From: Tetragenococcus halophilus subsp. halophilus DSM 20339
Lineage (GTDB): Bacteria > Bacillota > Bacilli > Lactobacillales > Enterococcaceae
DNA: 64,000 nt
Direction: 5' to 3'
NCBI RefSeq assembly: GCF_003841405.1
Contig: NZ_PXYA01000001.1
Coordinates: forward strand, 496,001 to 560,000
The notes beneath the pieces were generated by a model, which saw only the letters and a program-made list of their open reading frames with translations, had not been told where the DNA came from and ran no database searches. Shown here piece after piece: positions 51,278 to 58,909 of the stretch. Position numbers and translations under genes: made by a program. Each line of letters begins with the position of its first letter. The stretch's first letter is position 1.

Positions 51278-52507
51278 TTATCCAGCATTTAATTCAGCGA
51301 TTTTTACAATTAACGCTGTTGCTTTTTCCATGGTTTGTAAAGATACATATTCAAAACGACCATGCATGTTTTCAGCACCCGCAAAAATATTAGGTGTTGG
51401 AAGACCCATATAGGAGATTTTAGAACCATCTGTTCCTCCACGTACTGGTTCAATAATCGGATCGATAGCCAAATCAAGCATGGCATTTTTAGCTAGCTCA
51501 ACAATACTCATATCTTTTTCGATGATTTCTCTCATATTGTAATACTGATCATACATATCAACAAATACACGTTTTTGGTCGAATGCTTCATTTAAATTCG
51601 TTTGAATAGCGCTAATTTTTTGTTTACGCGCTTCAAATTTTTGATGATCATGATCACGAATAATATAAGACATCTTTGCCTCTTCTGGACTGCCACTTAA
51701 ATTCATCAAGTGGAAAAATCCTTCTCTTCCTGAAGTTTTTTCCGGTACTTCATCTTGAGGAAGTTGGTTTTGAAAATCAATGGCTAATTGTAAGGCATTA
51801 ATCATCATATTTTTTGCTGTTCCCGGATGAACGTTTTTTCCTTTAATAGTAATTTCTGCTTGTGCTGCATTAAAGGTTTCATATTCAAGTTCGCCAAGAG
51901 GCCCCCCGTCCATCGTATAAGCAAAATCGACATCAAAATCTTCTATATCAAATTTGTCTGCGCCTGTCCCGATTTCTTCATCAGGACCAAAAGCTACTTT
52001 AATTTCACCATGTGAAATATCAGGGTTAGCCTTTAAAATTTCCATAGCCGTCATAATTTCGGCAATCCCTGCTTTATCGTCTGCACCTAAGAGTGTGGAG
52101 CCATCAGTAGTGATCAAGGTTTCTCCTTGGTATTTATTTAAACTAGGAAAATCATTGGGATTTAAGCTGTATTCACCTTTTTCATCCAATTGAATTTCTG
52201 AAATGCCATCATAATTTTCAATCACTTGAGGAGCTACATTTTCTGCATTAAAATCAGCAGTGTCCATATGGGAAATAAAGCCGATGCTAGGCACCTTTTT
52301 TTCAATATTACTTGCAAGTGTGCCACTAACATAGCCATTATTATTATCATAATGAACATTTTCTAATCCTAACTCAATCAGTTCTTGTTTTAAGCTATCT
52401 GCAAAATCAACCTGTGATTGAGTGGATGGAATAGTTTCACTTTCTGGATTCGAGCGAGTTTCAGTTTTAACATAACGTAAAAAACGTGCTAGTAAATTTT
52501 CGTACAT
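51278..52507 (-). CDS. pepT: Peptidase T (tripeptidase)
   Basis: PepT is a cytosolic zinc aminotripeptidase that completes peptide breakdown. The 409-residue M20-family enzyme has the metal ligands in [39 protein letters not shown] and [18 protein letters not shown] in part, and [21 protein letters not shown] in part near the end. It lies 12 bases downstream of the Nif3-like gene and is probably the third gene of trmK-nif3-pepT. The ATG follows AAAGGAGA. Confidence 0.95.
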   Translation of the reverse strand: MYENLLARFLRYVKTETRSNPESETIPSTQSQVDFADSLKQELIELGLENVHYDNNNGYVSGTLASNIEKKVPSIGFISHMDTADFNAENVAPQVIENYDGISEIQLDEKGEYSLNPNDFPSLNKYQGETLITTDGSTLLGADDKAGIAEIMTAMEILKANPDISHGEIKVAFGPDEEIGTGADKFDIEDFDVDFAYTMDGGPLGELEYETFNAAQAEITIKGKNVHPGTAKNMMINALQLAIDFQNQLPQDEVPEKTSGREGFFHLMNLSGSPEEAKMSYIIRDHDHQKFEARKQKISAIQTNLNEAFDQKRVFVDMYDQYYNMREIIEKDMSIVELAKNAMLDLAIDPIIEPVRGGTDGSKISYMGLPTPNIFAGAENMHGRFEYVSLQTMEKATALIVKIAELNAG

Positions 52508-52519
52508 ATGCTATCTCCT

Positions 52520-53641
52520 TTATCTAAATTGGAAGGGGTTTGTATTTGTAGAAGAAGGGATAAAATCAATATCCCAATTTTCTTCTTGCTTCCATTCTTC
52601 CATTTTTTCTATAAATTTATTCACACAAACTACCTCAATATTATGCCCCGGATCAATGACCGTCAAGTTGTTAGATTGCATGTCATGGGCTGTATGATAA
52701 TTGACATCTCCAGTAATATAAACATCCGCTGACTTTTTAATTGCTTCAGGATAAAATTTCCCAGCAGATCCGCCACAAATCGCTATATTCTGTACTTTCT
52801 GTTTTGCCATTTTTGGTTGAATGAGACGTAGTCCATCAAGCTGAAATGTTGTTTTTACCTTTTGCACAAAATCTTCTATATCAACCGCAGTATCCAAATG
52901 CCCTATTCGTCCAAGCCCAAATGATTCCCCTGGATTATCCAAAGGTAAAATATCATAGGCAGGTTCTTCATAAGGATGAGCAGCAAACATCGCTTGGAGG
53001 AGCTTTTCTTGAATCGTTTCTGGAAAAATCACTTCAATTCGTGCTTCTTGCACTTTCTCTTCTTGATCACTCCTACCAATGGCTGGATTGGCTTGTGCAT
53101 TAGGTGTAAAACGGCCCGTGCCTACTAGGGAGTAACTTGTATTACGATAATTCCCCTGCATACCAGCCCCAATATCAGCTAAGACTTGCCGCATTTTCTT
53201 GCTGTCTTCTATAGGAACATATACTGCTAATTTTTTAAAACTTACTTCATGAGTTTTTACCAAATAATTGTCGACATTAACACCTAACATTTCACAAAAC
53301 CAGTCGTTTAATCCATCCCAGATAATATCCATATTCGTATGTGCAGCATAAACTGCGATATCATGCTTTAGTAAATCAATATACATCTTAGTTTGCGGAT
53401 CATCAGCAGCCAAACGGCTTACAGGGCGAAAAATCGGCGGATGTTTAGCAATGATCAAATCGATATTTTTATCGATTGCTTCCTTAACAACTTCTGGACG
53501 CACGTCTAATGTCATCATGACACGTTCAATTTCTTTATCTAATGTTCCTAGATGAAGTCCGCAAGGGTCACCTTCTTCAGCCAACCAAAGAGGACAAAAT
53601 GTTTCAAATTTATTAATAAACTCTTTTGCATCAAGACTCAA
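52520..53641 (-). CDS. Nif3-like dinuclear metal-centre protein
   Basis: The 373-residue protein belongs to the DUF34/NIF3 family, often annotated as a GTP cyclohydrolase I type 2 homologue without proof. Metal ligands are visible in IIAKHPPIF, YAAHTNMD and, near the end, GDVNYHTAHD. A PII/CutA-like insert (about 130-235, LAVYVPIEDSKKMRQVLADI in part) separates the halves, as in Bacillus YqfO. The start is a TTG at 53641 with GAGGAGG upstream, overlapping the trmK stop codon (TTGA), so the two are translationally coupled. Confidence 0.9.
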   Translation of the reverse strand: MSLDAKEFINKFETFCPLWLAEEGDPCGLHLGTLDKEIERVMMTLDVRPEVVKEAIDKNIDLIIAKHPPIFRPVSRLAADDPQTKMYIDLLKHDIAVYAAHTNMDIIWDGLNDWFCEMLGVNVDNYLVKTHEVSFKKLAVYVPIEDSKKMRQVLADIGAGMQGNYRNTSYSLVGTGRFTPNAQANPAIGRSDQEEKVQEARIEVIFPETIQEKLLQAMFAAHPYEEPAYDILPLDNPGESFGLGRIGHLDTAVDIEDFVQKVKTTFQLDGLRLIQPKMAKQKVQNIAICGGSAGKFYPEAIKKSADVYITGDVNYHTAHDMQSNNLTVIDPGHNIEVVCVNKFIEKMEEWKQEENWDIDFIPSSTNTNPFQFR

Positions 53642-54333
53642 GATAATACCTCCTCGATCCACGCCATCTGTCTTTTTTCCGCTTCAATTTTGTCTTTAGG
53701 TACGCGATAGGCGTTTTTTAGATTCCTTAAAACTTTTTGTTTTGTTTCTAACTTTTTCTGCCACTTCTTTTTAAAGCTAGCTGTCTTTTTTTGCATTAAA
53801 ACAGGGCCAAAATATAATTCTTTGCTTGTATAATGATTATTTTCTTGATAGCAAGCAGCAATAATTTCGTAAAACTTTCCATGATCTTCAATGATCTGTT
53901 CGTCATAAATTTTATAATGATTAGCTGCTAACCAATACCTTACATCCGATTCATGATTGTTGGGTTGTAAAATCAAGCGTTGTCCTTTTAAAAAACCGTA
54001 TTTCTGGCCATTGGTTAATATGCTCTCGGTCAATATCCCGCCCATACCCGCAATCACGATCGTGTCAATTTGATCTTTCGGATAGATAGCCGTTAGACCA
54101 TCAGCTAATCTAGAAGTGATCTTTTCTTCAAGGTCATATCTTTTTATTTGTGCGCTAGCAGCTTTTAAAGGGCCTTGAGCAACTTCTCCAGCAATGGCGT
54201 AATCTATTTTGCCCTCCGTTACTAAAAATATAGGCAAATACGCATGATCAGAACCAATATCTGCTAAACGAGCTTTTCTGGGAACAAACTCAGCAACTGC
54301 AGCCAAACGCTGAGATAATATATGGCTATTCAA
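53638..54333 (-). CDS. trmK: tRNA (adenine(22)-N1)-methyltransferase
   Basis: TrmK methylates N1 of adenine 22 in the D-loop of certain tRNAs. The 231-residue protein has an N-terminal Rossmann methyltransferase with LADIGSDHAYLPIFLV, IAGEVAQGPLKAA and VIAGMGGIL, and LILQPNNHESDVRYWL, followed by a C-terminal coiled-coil with many Lys and Gln. The pairing with the Nif3-like gene is conserved across Firmicutes. Length is usual. Confidence 0.95.
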   Translation of the reverse strand: MNSHILSQRLAAVAEFVPRKARLADIGSDHAYLPIFLVTEGKIDYAIAGEVAQGPLKAASAQIKRYDLEEKITSRLADGLTAIYPKDQIDTIVIAGMGGILTESILTNGQKYGFLKGQRLILQPNNHESDVRYWLAANHYKIYDEQIIEDHGKFYEIIAACYQENNHYTSKELYFGPVLMQKKTASFKKKWQKKLETKQKVLRNLKNAYRVPKDKIEAEKRQMAWIEEVLS

Positions 54334-54382
54334 AAAGCTTTCTTCCTCTCTCTTAAATTAGAAAAGGAGCTGTAACATAATA

Positions 54383-54476
54383 AAAATAACCGAACTATGC
54401 TTGCTGAGATTTGTCGGTTGTCATAAATTTGCGACAAGTAATCACAGACACAACCTCTCTATAGTTCGGCTATTTT
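54383..54476 (-). ncRNA. Candidate structured RNA element between dnaI and trmK
   Basis: A 16-base outer stem (54383-54398 with 54461-54476, one mismatch, AAAATA.CCGAACTAT) encloses about 62 bases that can fold in two competing ways: GGTTGT with ACAACC, or TTGTCG with CGACAA, whose right arms overlap by one base. In minus-strand reading the outer stem is followed by TTTTTATT, so it may be a terminator with a large structured loop, an attenuator for trmK, or a small RNA. No known Rfam-type motif is recognised by eye. Confidence 0.45.
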
Positions 54477-54514
54477 ATCAGCAAAGAAGGAGATATCACA
54501 AACTATCATTTATT

Positions 54515-55441
54515 CTAAGTGTTTCTTCGATTTCTTCCAGTCAGCTCAATTTCTTGTGTTAGATAACGTATACGTTCCATCAAACGCTTCGCTTTTAGCG
54601 GCTCTTCTTCTCCACGCTGTGTTACTGATAGATGCTGCTCTAATTCTTTCATGGTGAAATTAGAGCTAAAAAAGGTAGGCAGCTGTTCTTGCATACGGTA
54701 TTGCAAGATAACCCCGAAGATATCATCGCGGATCCAGCTACTCATCGCATCTGCGCCAATATCATCTAGCATTAAGATAGAAGCACTTTTGACCGCGTCA
54801 AGTTTTTCGCCAACTTCATCTTTTTTGATCGACTGTTTCATATCTACTGCAAAAGAAGGAAAATGCAGCAGTGTCGATGTATAACCCGATTCAGCCAAAT
54901 CTCTGGCAATAGCGCCTAATAAATACGTTTTTCCTACACCAAAACTACCAACTAGATAAAGACCCTTATGAAAAACTTGCGGATTATCTTTATAAGCGTT
55001 GATAAAATCAATAGCACTCATAAAGGCTTTGCCTCGTCCTGTTGTTCCTTCATAATTTGCCATACGGGCTTCTTGAATATCTTTAGGCATATTCAGTGCT
55101 TGAATACGACTGCGGATCTCTTCTTGCTCTTGTTTAGCTACTAATTCTTCCGTCGGAATATAGGTGACATCCACCGAATGATAGTTCAATGTTAATTGTG
55201 GTTCATAACCCGGTGCAATCATTGTCGGATCATTTAAATCGAATTTTCTTTTTTCCTGCACAAACTCATATAACTTCGCATAACTACGTTCAATATCATC
55301 TTCTGATAACTCATTTTTATGCTCATCCAAAAAATTTTGCACATCTTGATCTTTTAATACCTCAGTCATCATTTCAGAAAAACGCGTTCGATAATTTTTT
55401 TGATTCATTAGCTTATTTAAATTTTTTCCCACATCTTCCAT
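54515..55441 (-). CDS. dnaI: Primosomal protein DnaI (helicase loader)
   Basis: DnaI loads the replicative helicase at the origin and at stalled forks. The 308-residue protein has an N-terminal domain that binds the helicase (about 1-120) and a C-terminal AAA+ domain with Walker A (LVGSFGVGKTYLLG), Walker B (ILMLDDIGADAMS) and the SNFTMKELEQHL and RLMERIRYL sensors. Its ATG overlaps the dnaB stop codon (TAATG). This pair is the standard Firmicutes primosome locus. Confidence 0.95.
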   Translation of the reverse strand: MEDVGKNLNKLMNQKNYRTRFSEMMTEVLKDQDVQNFLDEHKNELSEDDIERSYAKLYEFVQEKRKFDLNDPTMIAPGYEPQLTLNYHSVDVTYIPTEELVAKQEQEEIRSRIQALNMPKDIQEARMANYEGTTGRGKAFMSAIDFINAYKDNPQVFHKGLYLVGSFGVGKTYLLGAIARDLAESGYTSTLLHFPSFAVDMKQSIKKDEVGEKLDAVKSASILMLDDIGADAMSSWIRDDIFGVILQYRMQEQLPTFFSSNFTMKELEQHLSVTQRGEEEPLKAKRLMERIRYLTQEIELTGRNRRNT

Positions 55442-56826
55442 TAGCTTTCACCTTCTTTGCGTTTCAGATAATCCTGAAGTTTTTTATTAATTTCTCCTTG
55501 TACTGCTGGGTCTTCCACTTCTTCATTAGGCTTGTCCACCCAGTCTGGCAAGCTTTCCTTACGAATAGGCTGTTGCTTGTTATTTGCATAATTTTTCTTT
55601 TTGCTTGGCTTATTTTTAGCTTCTTTTACTAAATCGCGTACATGTTTAATCGCCTGTTCTGGACTGTTAATTTCCAATTCTGACCAATCTGTAGCAATTT
55701 GATTGACAAAGTTAGACTGTAAAAAGCTATTTTTCTTAACAACCAGAATATAATGAATCAAAACGTTAATCACGCTATTGGGTAATGGACTACGTTCGAC
55801 TAAAGTCTTTAATAACCAAGTTTCAGGATCTGTAACAAAATTATGCTTTTCATTTTTTATCGCTTGTAAAAAATCCATGGGCGCTGAACTTTGCGCAATT
55901 TTAACTAACTGAATATCATTTTCGGAAAAGCCCGTTTGTCGTAAAGTATTGAAGCGACGAGTCTGTTCATCAGATTGTTCGTCATGGTTATCTGCTTGTT
56001 TTTCTTTTTTTACTGTCGCTTGCTTTCTAATAACCTTATCCAATGCTTTTCGACCGACTTTGCCATCAGATAAAGAAACCGCCTCAGTCATTAAATCAAC
56101 TAATTTCATTTCATCAAAGCCAAATAAGTTGGCATATAAAGTTAGCTGTTGTTTAAAAGAATCATCAAAATTCTCTTTAACAATAAACTTTCGTTGTGCT
56201 AACTGATACAAAAAATCCCAGTCAATTTGACCTTCATCTAACTGTAATTGTTTATTTGAAGGTACTTGATAGTCCTGGGAAACTTTTTCCAGGCTTTGGG
56301 CATTACGAATAAATAAACGTTCATCCAAGGCTCCATAGACCTCACGAAAGCCACTTGTGACTTCTTGATAAGCCGTTAAATCAGGATTTTCAGGTTGAAA
56401 ACGGCGGACCATCTGCCGGAACTTTCTTTCCCCGATAGTATTTAATAATAAAAAACTATAGGTTTCATCGCGAAAAAAATCCTGCGGGTGAATAGGTTCT
56501 TCTAAACGATAAAGAAACATTTTGCCAAATTCCGGATCCTCTTTGGTAAACACAGACAATAAACCCATACCTTCTAATTGTTTACGTGCTTGTAAAAAAT
56601 CTGGCAGGCCAATATTTAAGGCATCTAGCATATCAATATGTGCAAACTCATTTTCATACTGATCTTCTTTATCTCCTATAAAACCATAATATAAAGCCAG
56701 TGCATTTTGGCCAATAATCGGTTGGTAAAGATAAACCAAACCGTTATTTCCTTCTTCTGTTAGAGAAAAGCTTTTGGTCACTTGATAAATATTATTAGGT
56801 TGTACTTCATCCCAAGCGCTATGCAA
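55441..56826 (-). CDS. dnaB: Replication initiation and membrane attachment protein DnaB
   Basis: This is the Firmicutes DnaB of the DnaB/DnaD primosome family, not the replicative helicase. It takes part in helicase loading and in attachment of the origin to the membrane. The 461-residue protein has an N-terminal winged-helix region (GLVYLYQPIIGQNALALYYG), a middle domain, and a C-terminal DDBH2 domain containing ELEINSPEQAIKHVRDL in part, then a basic tail (NKPSKKKNYANNKQQP in part). The ATG follows AGGAGGG. It sits between nrdR and dnaI. Confidence 0.93.
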   Translation of the reverse strand: MHSAWDEVQPNNIYQVTKSFSLTEEGNNGLVYLYQPIIGQNALALYYGFIGDKEDQYENEFAHIDMLDALNIGLPDFLQARKQLEGMGLLSVFTKEDPEFGKMFLYRLEEPIHPQDFFRDETYSFLLLNTIGERKFRQMVRRFQPENPDLTAYQEVTSGFREVYGALDERLFIRNAQSLEKVSQDYQVPSNKQLQLDEGQIDWDFLYQLAQRKFIVKENFDDSFKQQLTLYANLFGFDEMKLVDLMTEAVSLSDGKVGRKALDKVIRKQATVKKEKQADNHDEQSDEQTRRFNTLRQTGFSENDIQLVKIAQSSAPMDFLQAIKNEKHNFVTDPETWLLKTLVERSPLPNSVINVLIHYILVVKKNSFLQSNFVNQIATDWSELEINSPEQAIKHVRDLVKEAKNKPSKKKNYANNKQQPIRKESLPDWVDKPNEEVEDPAVQGEINKKLQDYLKRKEGES

Positions 56827-56844
56827 AAGAGTCCCTCCTTATTG

Positions 56845-57312
56845 TTAATTTGAATCGTTTGCCTTACCGACAATATCTTCTAGCTCTTTTAAAAATACTG
56901 ACATATCTTTAAATTGTCGATAGACACTAGCAAAGCGAATATAAGCAATCTCATCTACATCTTTTAAATCTTCCATCACATATTCGCCGATTAAATTAGA
57001 AGAAATTTCGTTTTCTCCCAATTCACGAATTCTACTTTCCACATGATCAACAATTTGTTCCATTTGTTCCATAGCTACCGGTCGTTTTTCAGCCGAACGG
57101 ATCAAGCCACGCAATATTTTTTCTCGATTGAATTCTTCACGTGCACCGTTTTTCTTAATCACCAAAAGCGGCGTTTCTTCGAGCCTTTCAAAAGTTGTAA
57201 AGCGGTAGCCGCAATTTTCACATTCTCTTCTTCTTCTAATAGCACGACCATCATCTGTCTGCCGACTATCAATAACACGCGAATTGTTGTGATGACATTT
57301 TGGACAATGCAT
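56845..57312 (-). CDS. nrdR: Transcriptional repressor NrdR
   Basis: NrdR represses ribonucleotide reductase genes, sensing ATP and dATP. The 155-residue protein has the N-terminal zinc ribbon (Cys3, Cys6, Cys31, Cys34) and the ATP-cone domain (about 49-139, [18 protein letters not shown] in part). I start at the ATG at 57312 (MHCPKC); a GTG nine bases upstream overlaps the GAGG site. A TGT-extended TATAAT at 57379-57384 marks the promoter of the nrdR-dnaB-dnaI operon. No reductase genes are in the window. Confidence 0.95.
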   Translation of the reverse strand: MHCPKCHHNNSRVIDSRQTDDGRAIRRRRECENCGYRFTTFERLEETPLLVIKKNGAREEFNREKILRGLIRSAEKRPVAMEQMEQIVDHVESRIRELGENEISSNLIGEYVMEDLKDVDEIAYIRFASVYRQFKDMSVFLKELEDIVGKANDSN

Positions 57313-57378
57313 GTTGTTCACCTCATTTATGATTATTTCGTTAAAATTTCAATTGTTTTTATAAAAATTCTTATTAAT

Positions 57379-57384
57379 ATTATA
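57379..57384 (-). promoter_or_regulatory. Extended -10 of the nrdR-dnaB-dnaI operon
   Basis: TATAAT preceded by TGT forms an extended -10 about 70 bases upstream of nrdR, just downstream of the coaE terminator. Confidence 0.55.
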
Positions 57385-57414
57385 ACATGAAACCTTCCTA
57401 TACTAACAGTTTAA

Positions 57415-57447
57415 GGACAAAAAAACTCTAGAAATGACTAGAGTTTT
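57415..57447 (-). terminator. Terminator after coaE
   Basis: A 10-bp perfect stem (AAAACTCTAG with CTAGAGTTTT, 6-base loop) is followed by seven Ts on the minus strand, right after the coaE stop codon. Confidence 0.92.
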
Positions 57448-57453
57448 AAAGCT

Positions 57454-58050
57454 TTATAAAAATTGTCTTTTTTTAAGCCAAGAAAAAATTTGTTGGCGGA
57501 TAGATGATAGGCTTTCTTGATTGTCAAAAATAATATCCGCACGTTTCTTTTTTTCTTCAATGGAAAGTTGACTAGCAACTTTTTTTTGCGCTTCTTTTTT
57601 TGTTATACGATCTCTTTTCATTAAACGCTGTACTTGTAAGTCTTCAGGGATATAAACTACCGCCACTTGATCCATATACTTATCATAACCAGCTTCATAA
57701 AGTAAAGGAATATCAGCAATAACTAAAGAAGAAACAGCACTTGCTCGCTTAATTTGTTCGATAATTGCTTCTTGTAAAAAAGGCGCAAGTAGCGCATTAA
57801 GTGCCTGTCTTTTTTTTGTATCACTAAAAATTATTTGACCTAACTGTTTGCGATTTAATGAGCCGTCTGAACAAAGCACACTGCTTCCAAAAGTTTCAAC
57901 AACCTTTTTTAACCCCGCTGTATTCGGCTCAACGACCTCTCTTGCAATAATATCAGCATCAACTACAGAAAAGCCGTACTGTTTAAAAATATTAACAACT
58001 GTGCTCTTTCCTGTAGCTATGCTTCCTGTGATACCGAGGATAAAACTCAT
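57454..58050 (-). CDS. coaE: Dephospho-CoA kinase
   Basis: CoaE adds the final 3'-phosphate in coenzyme A synthesis. The 198-residue protein has the P-loop GITGSIATGKST, the conserved DADIIAREV and DIPLLYEAGYD, and a helical lid (LMKRDRITKKEA). The start is the ATG at 58050, 8 bases after GAGGAGG and overlapping the mutM stop codon (ATGA); a frame open 39 bases further upstream is not used. It lies in the order polA-mutM-coaE, common in Bacilli. Confidence 0.95.
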   Translation of the reverse strand: MSFILGITGSIATGKSTVVNIFKQYGFSVVDADIIAREVVEPNTAGLKKVVETFGSSVLCSDGSLNRKQLGQIIFSDTKKRQALNALLAPFLQEAIIEQIKRASAVSSLVIADIPLLYEAGYDKYMDQVAVVYIPEDLQVQRLMKRDRITKKEAQKKVASQLSIEEKKKRADIIFDNQESLSSIRQQIFSWLKKRQFL

Positions 58051-58895
58051 GACAGCTTCCTCCTCTTTAATTTCTGACAATGCGGACAAAAATGTGTGCC
58101 TCTTTGCGCCACTTTAATTTTTTTAATAGGCGTTTCACATCTAGGACAGGGTTCACCTGTTTTACCATAGACATTTAAACTCACTTGAAAAAATCCTGCC
58201 TCACCTAAAGCATTTTTATAAGAACGAATGGTTGTCCCACCCGCTCTAACTGCTTTAGCTAAAATAGCAATAATTGCCTGGTGTAAACTTTCTGCTTCTT
58301 TTTTTGTTAAAGTGCGAGCTGGCTGTTGAGGATGAATTTTAGCTAGCCATAATACTTCATCCGCATAAATATTTCCTAGACCTGCTACAACTTTTTGATT
58401 AAGTAACAGAGGTTTTATTAAAGAAGAAGAATGTTGTAGTTTTTTCTCAAATGCTTGCAATGAAAATTCTTCTTCTACTGGTTCTGGTCCCAATTGCTTA
58501 ATCCCTTTATAAAACGGATATTGTCCTTTTTCTACTAAAGCCATGCGTCCAAATTTTCTTACATCATGATAGGACAGTTGACTCCCATCTGTAAATTTAA
58601 ATATCACATGAGTATGTTTATCAACCGGAGCTTCAGTATTCTTTGGTGTATATTCGTACTTACCTTCCATACGTAAATGAGAAATCAAATCAAAATCAGT
58701 AAATTCAAAAATTAAAAATTTCCCTCTACGCGCAATATCATTGATAACTTGTCCGATTAGTTTTTGGCAAAATGTATCAACTGCCGGTGATTCAATGATT
58801 TTAGGCCATCTAACAATAACTTCTGCAACAGTTTTGTCTTGGACAAGGGTAACTAGCCCTTTTCTAACTGTTTCTACTTCTGGCAATTCCGGCAA
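58047..58895 (-). CDS. mutM: Formamidopyrimidine-DNA glycosylase
   Basis: MutM (Fpg) removes oxidised purines such as 8-oxoguanine and nicks the site. The 282-residue protein begins with PELPEVETVRKGL: the N-terminal proline, exposed after Met removal, is the nucleophile. The H2TH region (QKVVAGLGNIYADE) and the C-terminal zinc finger (CPRCETPIKK and FCPHCQK) are intact. The start codon is TTG at 58895, 7 bases after AGAGGTG. It lies 14 bases behind polA. Confidence 0.96.
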   Translation of the reverse strand: MPELPEVETVRKGLVTLVQDKTVAEVIVRWPKIIESPAVDTFCQKLIGQVINDIARRGKFLIFEFTDFDLISHLRMEGKYEYTPKNTEAPVDKHTHVIFKFTDGSQLSYHDVRKFGRMALVEKGQYPFYKGIKQLGPEPVEEEFSLQAFEKKLQHSSSLIKPLLLNQKVVAGLGNIYADEVLWLAKIHPQQPARTLTKKEAESLHQAIIAILAKAVRAGGTTIRSYKNALGEAGFFQVSLNVYGKTGEPCPRCETPIKKIKVAQRGTHFCPHCQKLKRRKLS

Positions 58896-58909
58896 CTGTA
58901 CACACCTCT

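Noticed and set aside
55189-55632. Plus-strand frame of 147 codons across dnaI and dnaB
   Set aside because: It is antisense to two overlapping conserved genes, and its Phe/His/Leu-rich composition looks like a shadow of Lys/Glu-rich coding DNA.
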